From assembly GCF_001761465.1 (NCBI RefSeq), contig NZ_CP017479.1, positions 434,001 through 498,000 on the forward strand: a stretch of DNA of 64,000 nucleotides, given 5' to 3'. The translations under genes were made by a program, and so were the position numbers. The notes beneath the pieces were generated by a model. It saw only the letters and a program-made list of their open reading frames with translations. It made no database searches and was not told where the DNA came from. Numbering within the stretch: the stretch's first letter is position 1; each line of letters begins with the position of its first letter. This DNA comes from Flavobacterium gilvum. Its GTDB lineage: Bacteria; Bacteroidota; Bacteroidia; Flavobacteriales; Flavobacteriaceae. Shown here one piece after another: positions 33,333 to 42,304 of this stretch.

Positions 33333-35912
33333 ATGAATTCAATTATGATTTATGTGCCAATTATAATGGCAATTATTGGGCTACTTTTTATGGCCGTCAA
33401 AAGAGCGTGGGTGTTAAAACAAAATCCCGGTGACGGTAAAATGAAAGAGATTTCAGATCACATATACGAAGGCGCTTTAGCCTTTCTAAAAGCCGAATAT
33501 CGATTGCTGGCTGTTTTTGTACTGATAGCAAGTGCAGTATTGGCTGGAATCACTTTTATTCCAGGAGTTAAAACACATTTATTAATCGTAGTTGCTTTCA
33601 TATTTGGAGCGTTTTTCTCTGCATTGGCAGGAAATATGGGAATGAAAATCGCAACAAAAACCAATGTAAGAACAACTCAGGCAGCACGTAGCAGCTTACC
33701 ACAAGCCCTAAAAGTTTCTTTTGGCGGAGGAACAGTAATGGGATTAGGCGTTGCTGGATTGGCCGTTTTAGGACTAACAGCTTTCTTTATTATTTTCTTC
33801 CAAATATTCATGAACGGACAATGGACTTCTACAGAAGACATGACGGTGGTTCTGGAAACATTGGCAGGTTTTTCTTTGGGAGCAGAATCCATTGCATTGT
33901 TTGCCCGTGTAGGGGGTGGAATTTACACCAAAGCAGCCGACGTAGGTGCCGATTTAGTTGGAAAAGTAGAGGCTGGTATCCCAGAAGACGACCCTCGTAA
34001 TCCGGCAACAATTGCTGATAATGTGGGTGACAATGTGGGTGATGTTGCTGGAATGGGAGCCGATTTGTTTGGCTCGTATGTTGCAACCGTTTTAGCCGCA
34101 ATGGTTCTTGGAAATTATGTAATAAAAGACATGGGTGGAAAAATCGAAGATGTATTCGGAGGAATTGGCCCCATTTTATTACCAATGGCTATTGCCGGTT
34201 TTGGAATATTGTTCTCTATAATTGGAACGATGCTCGTTAAAATAACAGATGAAAACGCCAAAGAAGCACAAGTTCAAAAAGCATTAAATATCGGAAACTG
34301 GGTTGCAATTGTTTTAACAGCTATCTCTTGTTATTTCTTAACACAATATATGTTGCCTCACACGATGAAAATGACTTTCTTTGGCGAAGGCTCAAAAGAA
34401 ATTTCATCTATATATGTATTCTATGCCACACTAATTGGTTTAATTGTCGGTGGAGCCATTTCATCGGTAACCGAATATTATACAGGTTTAGGAACAAAAC
34501 CAGTAATGGCGATTGTTCAAAAATCGAGTACCGGTGCAGCAACAAACGTAATTGCAGGATTGGCAACTGGAATGATTTCTACTTTCCCAACAGTTTTATT
34601 GTTTGGGGCAGCTATTTGGTCATCTTATGCTTTGGCAGGATTCTACGGGGTGGCTTTGGCAGCATCAGCAATGATGGCAACAACCGCTATGCAATTAGCA
34701 ATCGATGCTTTTGGTCCAATATCCGATAATGCCGGTGGAATTGCCGAAATGAGTGAATTACCGAAAGAAGTTCGTACCAGAACCGATATTTTGGATTCTG
34801 TTGGAAATACAACTGCTGCAACAGGTAAAGGGTTTGCGATTGCTTCGGCTGCATTGACTTCTTTGGCTTTGTTCGCAGCTTATGTAACTTTTACCGGAAT
34901 TGACGGAATCAATATTTTCAAAGCGCCAGTTTTAGCAATGTTATTTATTGGAGGAATGATACCCGTTGTTTTTTCGGCTTTGGCAATGAACTCTGTAGGT
35001 AGAGCAGCAATGGATATGGTGTACGAAGTACGTCGTCAGTTCAAGGAAATTCCAGGAATTATGGAAGGAACCGGCAAGCCAGAATATGCAAAATGTGTTG
35101 ATATTTCGACTAAAGCTGCTTTGAGAGAAATGATGTTACCTGGAGTTTTGACAATTGGTTTTCCAATTGCGATTGTACTTCTTGGTAAATTGGTTTACGG
35201 AGGCAACAACCAGCTAATTGCTGAAATGTTAGGAGGTTACATGGCTGGAGTTACAGTATCTGGGGTACTTTGGGCAGTTTTCCAAAACAATGCCGGAGGT
35301 GCTTGGGATAATGCCAAAAAATCTTTTGAAGCAGGTGTTATGATTAACGGAGAAATGACTTATAAAGGATCTGATGCTCATAAGGCAGCGGTTACAGGAG
35401 ATACTATTGGTGATCCATTCAAAGATACCTCGGGACCATCAATGAACATCCTGATTAAATTAACTTGTTTAATTGGTTTGGTTATGGCTCCAATTTTAGG
35501 AAACGGAAACAGCCACATGGACGCTCACGGTTCTTGCGAAAAGAAAGAAATCATGATGAAACATTGCATCATGGGTGAAGCAAAAATGATGATGGGTAAG
35601 TGCGACATGTCTAAAATTGCAAAAATGACCAAAGAAGAATGTGCCAAAATGTGTGATAGCCTAAAATGCACTCCCGAGCAAAAAGAAATGTGCTTATCTC
35701 ATTATGATAAAGATGGAAAATTTATTGAACAAAAAGGAAAAACATGTTGTGAGCTTAAAGGAGAGGTGCAAAAAGAAGTAAAAGTTCATTTAGTTCACCT
35801 TAACGGTAAAGCAAAAGCAACAGTGACCACTTCTGAAAATGGAAAAGAAAATGTTCAGGTTTTTGAAGGTACGCTTGATGAAGTAAAAGCAAAAGTTGAT
35901 GCTTTAAAATAA
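33333..35912 (+). CDS. hppA: Membrane-bound ion-translocating pyrophosphatase with Met/Cys/His-rich C-terminal tail
   Basis: The 859-residue protein has the core of a 16-helix membrane pyrophosphatase up to about residue 723. The substrate loop reads DVGADLVGKVEAGIPEDDPR and DNVGDNVGDVAGMGADLF, and the K+-dependence signature is GNTTAATGKG (Ala where K+-independent enzymes have Lys), so a K+-dependent, probably Na+-pumping enzyme is likely. A tail of about 136 residues follows: 11 Met, 9 Cys and 6 His, mostly in its first 100 residues, then a Lys-rich beta-alpha segment. The tail is not part of the known catalytic core. It follows ppa. Confidence 0.93.
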   Translation: MNSIMIYVPIIMAIIGLLFMAVKRAWVLKQNPGDGKMKEISDHIYEGALAFLKAEYRLLAVFVLIASAVLAGITFIPGVKTHLLIVVAFIFGAFFSALAGNMGMKIATKTNVRTTQAARSSLPQALKVSFGGGTVMGLGVAGLAVLGLTAFFIIFFQIFMNGQWTSTEDMTVVLETLAGFSLGAESIALFARVGGGIYTKAADVGADLVGKVEAGIPEDDPRNPATIADNVGDNVGDVAGMGADLFGSYVATVLAAMVLGNYVIKDMGGKIEDVFGGIGPILLPMAIAGFGILFSIIGTMLVKITDENAKEAQVQKALNIGNWVAIVLTAISCYFLTQYMLPHTMKMTFFGEGSKEISSIYVFYATLIGLIVGGAISSVTEYYTGLGTKPVMAIVQKSSTGAATNVIAGLATGMISTFPTVLLFGAAIWSSYALAGFYGVALAASAMMATTAMQLAIDAFGPISDNAGGIAEMSELPKEVRTRTDILDSVGNTTAATGKGFAIASAALTSLALFAAYVTFTGIDGINIFKAPVLAMLFIGGMIPVVFSALAMNSVGRAAMDMVYEVRRQFKEIPGIMEGTGKPEYAKCVDISTKAALREMMLPGVLTIGFPIAIVLLGKLVYGGNNQLIAEMLGGYMAGVTVSGVLWAVFQNNAGGAWDNAKKSFEAGVMINGEMTYKGSDAHKAAVTGDTIGDPFKDTSGPSMNILIKLTCLIGLVMAPILGNGNSHMDAHGSCEKKEIMMKHCIMGEAKMMMGKCDMSKIAKMTKEECAKMCDSLKCTPEQKEMCLSHYDKDGKFIEQKGKTCCELKGEVQKEVKVHLVHLNGKAKATVTTSENGKENVQVFEGTLDEVKAKVDALK

Positions 35913-35935
35913 TATTCAGATTTGATTGTAATATT

Positions 35936-35966
35936 AAATGCCCCGAAAATTCGGGGCATTTTTTTG
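35936..35966. terminator. Terminator after hppA
   Basis: AAATGCCCCGAA and TTCGGGGCATTT form a GC-rich stem followed by a T-run, between hppA (+) and the convergent DUF4382 gene. Confidence 0.9.
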
Positions 35967-36012
35967 TGTCTAAATTTTCTTAAACAGAAAACTTATTTTA
36001 AGATTTAAGATA

Positions 36013-36864
36013 TTACGGAAAAGTGACATTCCCAACATCTGTTGTTTGTCCATTGACTACAATAACATTAGCAACTGTTATTGGTGTTTTTCCCGAAGTT
36101 GGATTAGGAGTTAATGTCAACGTATAGGTTCCGGGTGGAATTCCGTTAATTTGGAAAGTACCATCACCATCAGTTGTATCGCCGTCTTTGTCATCAATTT
36201 TCACAAAAGCAGAGAAAATATTCTCGCCTTTTTGAACAGATGCCAAAACCTGATAATCGACCGCGGGGCTGACAACTCCTTTAATTACACCCGATGCTTC
36301 CATTGTTGAGGCACGAATAACCGGTTTTAAGATAAAACCTGTATTCCCTGTTGTAACAATAGATTTATTCACATCAAAATCCAAAAGGAATTCATAGGTA
36401 GAACCAGCCATCAGCGTTTGATTTACGAGTAATTTCAGTCCAGACTGTTGTGCACTAGGAGTTGTTAGATTAAAAGATTTTCCACCTACAACAACTGTGT
36501 TCTCATCTCCAAGAACCAATCGAATTTGGCCCAATTTGCCCGAAGGAATTAAACTATCTGTCAACATAATGTTGGTCCCTCCTGTCAATTTTAATAAATC
36601 ATAAATTTTACCTTCCCCTACTTGGGTTTTATCGCCAACACTTATCCAGCCATTCTCACCAGAATCCGAATTTCCTTTAATCATCACATCAAGCACTTCT
36701 ACATTTACCTGATCATAATCGCCGGGAGCATCTGTCATTTTCACCATAAATCTTGATGTTGCTTGATTACTATCTGAGCTATCAGTCTGATCACAACTAA
36801 AAAGAGTCAAACTCATTAATATCATTGTGAAAATTCCTAGAATTTGCAATTTAAATTTTTTCAT
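36013..36864 (-). CDS. DUF4382 lipoprotein
   Basis: The 283-residue protein has a lipoprotein signal peptide with lipobox LTLFSC (Cys24), then a DUF4382 domain (about 37-190: RFMVKMTDAPGDYDQVNVEV, WISVGDKTQVGEGKIYDLL) and a C-terminal carboxypeptidase-regulatory-like beta-sandwich (about 195-283: GTFQINGIPPGTYTLTLTPN). The family is common on the surface or in the periplasm of Bacteroidota and marine bacteria; its role is unknown. The 375-bp gap upstream holds only AT-rich sequence and the terminator of the next gene. Confidence 0.85.
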   Translation of the reverse strand: MKKFKLQILGIFTMILMSLTLFSCDQTDSSDSNQATSRFMVKMTDAPGDYDQVNVEVLDVMIKGNSDSGENGWISVGDKTQVGEGKIYDLLKLTGGTNIMLTDSLIPSGKLGQIRLVLGDENTVVVGGKSFNLTTPSAQQSGLKLLVNQTLMAGSTYEFLLDFDVNKSIVTTGNTGFILKPVIRASTMEASGVIKGVVSPAVDYQVLASVQKGENIFSAFVKIDDKDGDTTDGDGTFQINGIPPGTYTLTLTPNPTSGKTPITVANVIVVNGQTTDVGNVTFP

Positions 36865-37145
36865 AATTTCTGTGTTTTAATTAGAGATTGGGGTTTTATA
36901 ATTAATTTGAACGTGATAACTACCGATTTTATTTTCTATTTGGTCAAAATTTAACAAAATCCAAAAAAAGATTTCCATCATTTTTATTAATCAAAACACC
37001 TCCCAACCAACTAACACACAGCGACATATATTATTATTTTTTTTAAATAAATAATTACATTATCAACTCATTACATTTCTGGTTCCGTTTTAGAAATAAC
37101 AAAAATAAAATCAAAAGTCCTTAGCAATTAGCCGAATGAGGTTAA

Positions 37146-37171
37146 TAAAAAAGCACCGAAAATTCGGTGCT
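37146..37171 (-). terminator. Terminator after the 126-residue lipoprotein gene
   Basis: On the minus strand AGCACCGAA and TTCGGTGCT pair and are followed by TTTTTT, 70 bp downstream of the gene ending at 37240. Confidence 0.75.
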
Positions 37172-37239
37172 CATATATCGATCAAAAAATTAATATGATA
37201 TTTATTATTTGGACTGACGGAAGTCACTTTCTTAAATGA

Positions 37240-37620
37240 TCAATCAGAATCTGTGCCCCCAACAAGGCTTCCAACTATCACGGAAATAATTCCAAGGGAT
37301 CCCACTATAATTCCGACATTTCCCCAAGTCGATAATCTTTTGTCCAAAACTTTTACTTCTTTTATATCCTTTTCTATTAAAAGTATTTTTTCAACTCCTT
37401 TTTTAGTTTTTAAAATTCCGTAATAAACATTCCCTATTTTTTCAACTTTGGTAAATTTAAATTCTTTACCATCAGCCATAACGATTAAAACTTTGCAATT
37501 TGACACCACGGCTTCATCAAAAGTTGAAGAAACGTCTTTATAAACCACACAGCTCTGAAGAAGAATCAAAAAAACTAAGAGTAAACTAGTAACTTTGGCT
37601 TTAAAACAATCAATTTTCAT
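37240..37620 (-). CDS. Small lipoprotein of unknown function
   Basis: The 126-residue protein has a signal peptide ending in a lipobox (LLQSC), a short beta-rich middle part (CKVLIVMADGKEFKFTKVEK, GNVYYGILKTKKGVEKI) and a C-terminal membrane-like helix (WGNVGIIVGSLGIISVIVGSL). I do not recognise the family. It is flanked by its own terminator and stands alone, so it is probably a separate transcript. Confidence 0.65.
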   Translation of the reverse strand: MKIDCFKAKVTSLLLVFLILLQSCVVYKDVSSTFDEAVVSNCKVLIVMADGKEFKFTKVEKIGNVYYGILKTKKGVEKILLIEKDIKEVKVLDKRLSTWGNVGIIVGSLGIISVIVGSLVGGTDSD

Positions 37621-37789
37621 GGCTTTCTATCTTTAGTTAATAATTAAGAAAAACCAATAAATCAGTGTAGCAATCAATCGTTATGATAAATTTTGGACAC
37701 AAAAAAACAATTCATTTCAAAACATAAAGCATTGACATACAAAGTTATGAAATAAATCCTATGAGTATTTTTTCAGGTGGGGATATTTT

Positions 37790-38404
37790 TTAAAACAAAC
37801 CGTTCAATTCGGCATCGATACGGTTGATAATATTTCCTAAATCTTCTGGATTATCTACAAAATTGATATTATCTACATCAATAATCATTATTTTTCCCTT
37901 GTTGTAGGTATGTACCCAAGCTTCGTAACGCTCGTTAAGACGACTTAAATAATCAATCGAGATTGTGTTTTCGTAATCACGCCCTCGCTTATGAATTTGT
38001 CCAACCAAGTTTGGAATAGAACTTCTTAAATAAATCAACAAGTCAGGTGCTTTGACAAAGGACTCCATCAATTCAAAAAGAGAAGTATAATTTTCAAAAT
38101 CTCGCTGCGTCATTAATCCCATAGCATAAAGATTGGGCGCAAAAATATGGGCATCTTCATAAATAGTTCTGTCCTGAATAATTTTTTTACCACTTTCACG
38201 AATTTGCATGATCTGGCGAAAACGACTGTTCAGGAAATAAATTTGCAAATTAAAGGACCAACGCTCCATTTGATGGTAAAAGTCGTCAAGATAAGGATTG
38301 TCTACTACTTCTTCAAAATGAGGTTCCCATTTAAAATGCTTCGACAATAAACGGGTTAATGTTGTTTTTCCTGAACCTATGTTTCCTGCTATAGCTATAT
38401 GCAT
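37790..38404 (-). CDS. Deoxynucleoside kinase
   Basis: The 204-residue protein has the P-loop GNIGSGKTT (7-15), the DRTIYEDAHIFAPNLYAMGL segment near residue 78 (the DRS/ERS-like substrate motif) and a lid with RGRDYENTISIDYLSRLNER near 136. This is the deoxyadenosine/deoxyguanosine kinase family (dGK/dAK), which salvages deoxynucleosides. The specificity cannot be fixed from sequence. It stands alone upstream of the processing-protease gene's terminator. Confidence 0.9.
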   Translation of the reverse strand: MHIAIAGNIGSGKTTLTRLLSKHFKWEPHFEEVVDNPYLDDFYHQMERWSFNLQIYFLNSRFRQIMQIRESGKKIIQDRTIYEDAHIFAPNLYAMGLMTQRDFENYTSLFELMESFVKAPDLLIYLRSSIPNLVGQIHKRGRDYENTISIDYLSRLNERYEAWVHTYNKGKIMIIDVDNINFVDNPEDLGNIINRIDAELNGLF

Positions 38405-38587
38405 TACGGTATTACGAGTTTAAAATTGATATATTTCCAAAAGTGTAAAAATAGATAAAATTTACTTTTTTCAATAGTATTTAACGTTCCATTTTTAAAC
38501 ATAGTATATTGTTTTAACTTAACACAATTCCTGTAAAATCATTACCCAAAGAAGCAAAACAGCCTTGCTTTCATCAAAATCAATCAC

Positions 38588-38625
38588 AAAAAAAGAGGCC
38601 ATCCGTAATTGGACAACCTCTTCCT
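38588..38625 (-). terminator. Terminator after the processing-protease gene
   Basis: On the minus strand AAGAGG and CCTCTT, with inner pairs, form a stem followed by a T7 run, 26 bp after the protease stop codon. Confidence 0.75.
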
Positions 38626-38650
38626 TAATTTTTTTTTTAACTAACAAGCC

Positions 38651-40900
38651 TTAAGACTTAACCAACTTTTTTTTATCCCCGGCGACAATACCCGTTTTTG
38701 CAATTGATTTTGACTGTAAATCTTCCAAAATATTTAAAGCCTCTTCTACATAAATATCTTTAGCCAAGCTTTCATGCCATCTGTCTCTCTTTTCCTTTAA
38801 GACGGGATCTTTAACAAATCCTTCCATTTCGTAAGGCAATGAGGTAAATTTCAAATTGTTTTTATAATCCACAATTGGTTTATATTTTTTAGCAGTTTGC
38901 TCAATTTGATTTTGAGCAACTTTAAATTTATTCAAATTTAAACTATATGTGTTTTCTTTACTTCTGCTGTCAATCCACTTAGCATTTTCTTCAATCAATT
39001 TGAATTGAATATTATTTTCAATTCTTTTTTTACTGTTGGCAATAGCCTGATCAAATTTTGAAGTATTTGTCCAAGTTGCATAAGGAGCCGCATCGATTTT
39101 GTCCCATGGCATTGCATTTTCTTCATCACGCTCTCCCATTTTTAAGTAAGAATAACGATCTGGCATAACCACATCACTACTTACTCCTTCTAGTTGAGTA
39201 GACCCGCCGTTGATTCTATAAAATTTTTGAGTGGTTGTTTTCAACGCTCCTAAATCTCCTGCAGAATTATTACGAACAAATTGATTCAAATCGATTACAT
39301 TTTGAACAGTACCTTTACCATAAGTTTGTTTGCTTCCAATGATAATCCCTCTCTTATAATCTTGAATTGCGGCTGCCAAAATCTCTGATGCAGAAGCCGA
39401 AAATTCATTTACCATAATAACCAATGGCCCATCCCATTCAATTTTTTTATCAGTATCGTAGAGGATTTCTTTTTTTCTACCTGCAGATTTTATCTGAACG
39501 ATTGGTCCTTGCTCAATAAATAATCCGGCAATATCCACAACAGTTGACAAAGATCCACCTCCGTCATCACGTACATCAAGAGCAATACCTTTTACTCCTG
39601 CTTTTTTCAAACGATCCACTTCCAAGGCAATATCTTTGCCGGCATCTCTTCCATCTTTATTTTCAAAATCAATATAAAATTTAGGCAAATAAATAACCCC
39701 ATATTTCACACCGTTTTTTTCAACCACACTTGATTTTGCGTAGGTCTCTTCAATCTCAACGATATCACGAATAATAGAAATCACCTGAATGGTTCCGTCT
39801 ACTTTTTTTACGGTTAATCGAACCTCAGACCCTTTTGGTCCCTTGATTTTTTTAACCACGTCGTCTAAACGCATTCCAACAACATCAACAGGAACTCCAT
39901 TTCCTTGTGCCACTTTCATCACCAAATCCCCTGCTTCCAATTGTTTTCCTCTCCAAGCTGGACCTCCAGAAATCAACTCTGAAATTTCGGTGTAATCGTT
40001 TTTCTTTTGCAATCTCGCGCCAATTCCTTCAAGTTTACCGCTCATACTCACATCAAATCTCTCTTTTTCTTCGGGAGCAAAATAAGTGGTGTGCGGGTCA
40101 AAACGAGACATAATGGAATTAATATACAAAGTAAACCAATCATCCCTTTTCAAATCGTTCATAAATCCGAACGACTCGTTTAGTGAATTCAAAGAACTCT
40201 CTCTGGTTTCTTTCTCTAGAACTTCATCAGATTTAACAACATAATCAGAATTTTTGACCTTTTTGTCTTCTTCTGTTTTTTGCTTGTCAGTAATTGATGA
40301 TGTTGCAGGAGTTGTAACTTCTTTTCCTTCTTTTTTATCTAGTTCGTTTTTTTGTCTGTCCGTAAATGAAGACAATGTAGATAGCTTTATTTGCTTTCTC
40401 CATCTTTCTCTCAATTCTGCGCTGTTTTTGACATAAGGAGCTTTGTCGTAATCAACATTAAAATCCTCCTCAACAGTGTAGTCAAACGGTTTTGACAAAA
40501 TATCTTTGTATATTTTTTTACTTTCTTCCATACGAAGCATCAAACGATCGTAAGTAAGATTAAAGAAAGTTAAATCCCTCGCTTTCAACTGATCGTCCAG
40601 GTCCAATTCGAATTTAGAAAACTCATTGATATCTGACTGCAGGAAAAAACGTTTTGAAGGATCCAAAGCAGCAATATAGTCTTTGTAAACTCCTTTTGAA
40701 AAATTATCATCAATAACTGCAGGATTATAATGTCCTTTCTCAATTACAAACGTTAATAACTCCAAAAGCAATTTGTCTTTCTCAGGATCTACGGCACTTT
40801 TTGATTTTATATTAAACGCAAACAAGGTCGCCGAAAGGCATACCACCGCTATGAGTATTTTGTAATTCCTTTTCATAAATCTAATAATAGGTTTCATCAA
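38651..40900 (-). CDS. prc: C-terminal processing protease (Prc/Tsp family)
   Basis: The 749-residue protein has an N-terminal membrane anchor or signal (about 12-30), a helical N-domain, a PDZ domain (about 283-376: MSGKLEGIGARLQKKNDYTE), and the S41 protease domain with the Ser/Lys dyad at Ser503 (EFSASASEI) and Lys529 (YGKGTVQ). A DUF3340-type C-terminal region follows. It trims C-termini of periplasmic proteins and peptidoglycan hydrolases. Residues about 185-235 are a Lys/Asp/Thr-rich low-complexity insert (two TDKQK/TDRQK repeats), longer than in E. coli Prc. Confidence 0.93.
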   Translation of the reverse strand: MMKPIIRFMKRNYKILIAVVCLSATLFAFNIKSKSAVDPEKDKLLLELLTFVIEKGHYNPAVIDDNFSKGVYKDYIAALDPSKRFFLQSDINEFSKFELDLDDQLKARDLTFFNLTYDRLMLRMEESKKIYKDILSKPFDYTVEEDFNVDYDKAPYVKNSAELRERWRKQIKLSTLSSFTDRQKNELDKKEGKEVTTPATSSITDKQKTEEDKKVKNSDYVVKSDEVLEKETRESSLNSLNESFGFMNDLKRDDWFTLYINSIMSRFDPHTTYFAPEEKERFDVSMSGKLEGIGARLQKKNDYTEISELISGGPAWRGKQLEAGDLVMKVAQGNGVPVDVVGMRLDDVVKKIKGPKGSEVRLTVKKVDGTIQVISIIRDIVEIEETYAKSSVVEKNGVKYGVIYLPKFYIDFENKDGRDAGKDIALEVDRLKKAGVKGIALDVRDDGGGSLSTVVDIAGLFIEQGPIVQIKSAGRKKEILYDTDKKIEWDGPLVIMVNEFSASASEILAAAIQDYKRGIIIGSKQTYGKGTVQNVIDLNQFVRNNSAGDLGALKTTTQKFYRINGGSTQLEGVSSDVVMPDRYSYLKMGERDEENAMPWDKIDAAPYATWTNTSKFDQAIANSKKRIENNIQFKLIEENAKWIDSRSKENTYSLNLNKFKVAQNQIEQTAKKYKPIVDYKNNLKFTSLPYEMEGFVKDPVLKEKRDRWHESLAKDIYVEEALNILEDLQSKSIAKTGIVAGDKKKLVKS

Positions 40901-41050
40901 TTTTTATATCTAAATTACATTAAAAACTATGCCACCCCCCTAAAGTCCTGCATAATTTTTTGTTAAAGGTATAAAATAGATTTTTTAACTTTCAAAAAAT
41001 AAATCCAAAAAATATATTTTATTTGTTCGCAATATAAGATTTTGTGTTAC

Positions 41051-41058
41051 TACATTTG
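41051..41058 (+). promoter_or_regulatory. -7 element of the surE promoter
   Basis: TACATTTG matches TAnnTTTG. It lies inside a possible longer reading frame beginning at 41044, so it argues for the later surE start at 41110. Confidence 0.55.
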
Positions 41059-41109
41059 TTCGAAAACTTGATTTTTTTAAATAAATATATCTTTTTTAAC
41101 AATTATCTA

Positions 41110-41889
41110 ATGAAAAGTGAAAGGCCTTTAATACTAATTACAAATGACGATGGCGTATCGGCTCCCGGCATAAGAACTTTAATCGAAGTAATGGCGACAA
41201 TTGGCAATGTTGTTGTCGTAGCACCAGATAAACCGCAAAGCGCGATGGGTCATGCTATCACGATAAACGACACCTTATATCTCAATAAAATTTCCAAAGA
41301 CTCAGATGCAATCATGGAATACAGTTGCTCCGGAACCCCAGTGGATTGTGTAAAAATAGCCGTGCACGAAATTCTGAAACGCAAACCCGACCTTTGTGTT
41401 TCGGGTATCAACCATGGATCTAACTCGTCGATAAATGTTATTTATTCTGGAACCATGAGTGCCGCCGTAGAAGCTGGAATTGAAGGCATCCAAGCCATCG
41501 GTTTCTCCTTGCTCGACTATGACTGGAATGCCGATTTTGAACCTGTCAAATCATATATCAAAACCATCACGCTCGAAGTTCTGAAAAACAAGCTTCCCGA
41601 AGGCGTGATTTTGAACGTGAATTTTCCAAAATTAAAAGAAAACGAAATCAAAGGAATCAAAATTTGCCGTCAGGCTAATGCGCTTTGGAGCGAAAAATTT
41701 GACAAACGAAAAACCCCGCAAGGAAAGGATTATTATTGGCTTACCGGCGAATTTATCAATCAGGACAAAGGCGAAGACACAGACGAATGGGCGCTAAAAA
41801 ACGGATTCATTTCTATTGTTCCTGTGCAATTTGACCTTACCGCACATCACGCCATACAAAACTTAACCAACAGAAATTGGAATCAATAA
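41110..41889 (+). CDS. surE: 5'/3'-nucleotidase SurE
   Basis: The 259-residue protein starts MKSERPLILITNDDGVSAPG, the NDDG metal site of SurE, then VVAPDKPQSAMGHAI near residue 37, GTPVDCVKIA near 76 and SGINHGSNSSINVIYSGTMS near 98. It dephosphorylates nucleoside monophosphates. The start was set by the family N-terminus and by the promoter element at 41051. It is followed after 13 bp by a small membrane-protein gene and then lpxB. Confidence 0.95.
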   Translation: MKSERPLILITNDDGVSAPGIRTLIEVMATIGNVVVVAPDKPQSAMGHAITINDTLYLNKISKDSDAIMEYSCSGTPVDCVKIAVHEILKRKPDLCVSGINHGSNSSINVIYSGTMSAAVEAGIEGIQAIGFSLLDYDWNADFEPVKSYIKTITLEVLKNKLPEGVILNVNFPKLKENEIKGIKICRQANALWSEKFDKRKTPQGKDYYWLTGEFINQDKGEDTDEWALKNGFISIVPVQFDLTAHHAIQNLTNRNWNQ

Positions 41890-41902
41890 AAAAGAAATTA
41901 AA

Positions 41903-42178
41903 ATGATTAAAAAAACAGACTTACTAATAGGATTTATAATCGGGATTATTGCTTGTTTCTTGGGAATGTTTCTTTACATAACCATCGCAATGCATACCGA
42001 TTTCTTAAAAGGTATTCAAATAATGAAAAGCGAAGGCCATCTCGGGAAAATTGTTGCTCTTGGCTCCATACTCGATTTAATCGCCTTTGGAATTTTATTA
42101 AAAATGAATAAGGAACTCATAGCGAGAGGTGTTGTTTTATCTGTTATCATACTGACAATCATTACTTTGTTTATTTAA
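41903..42178 (+). CDS. Small membrane protein of unknown function
   Basis: The 91-residue protein has three hydrophobic segments (about 8-30, 47-63, 72-90) and few charges. I do not recognise a domain with certainty. Its 13-bp distance to surE on the same strand suggests co-transcription. lpxB follows 126 bp later with its own promoter element. Confidence 0.6.
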   Translation: MIKKTDLLIGFIIGIIACFLGMFLYITIAMHTDFLKGIQIMKSEGHLGKIVALGSILDLIAFGILLKMNKELIARGVVLSVIILTIITLFI

Positions 42179-42184
42179 AAAAGT

Positions 42185-42270
42185 TACTGAGTTGCTAAGA
42201 AGCTAAGATTCTAAGTTTTTTTTTATTGATTTAAGCTTAGAATCTCAGAATCTTAGTCTCTTAGAAACTT
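42185..42270. repeat. CTAAGATTCTAAG inverted repeats upstream of lpxB
   Basis: GCTAAGATTCTAAG is answered by CTTAGAATC, GAATCTTAG and CTCTTAG after a T-run, so the segment can fold into a hairpin. It resembles a common short intergenic repeat in Bacteroidota. It may end the surE transcript. Confidence 0.55.
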
Positions 42271-42275
42271 TAATC

Positions 42276-42283
42276 TATCTTTG
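42276..42283 (+). promoter_or_regulatory. -7 element of the lpxB promoter
   Basis: TATCTTTG matches TAnnTTTG, 21 nt before the lpxB ATG at 42305. Confidence 0.5.
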
Positions 42284-42304
42284 TTCTTTCAAAAATTCAC
42301 AAAA

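Noticed and set aside
33829..34185. 118-codon frame antisense to hppA
   Set aside because: The low-complexity His/Leu/Gln/Pro pattern is what the opposite strand of this membrane-protein gene produces; no signals support it.
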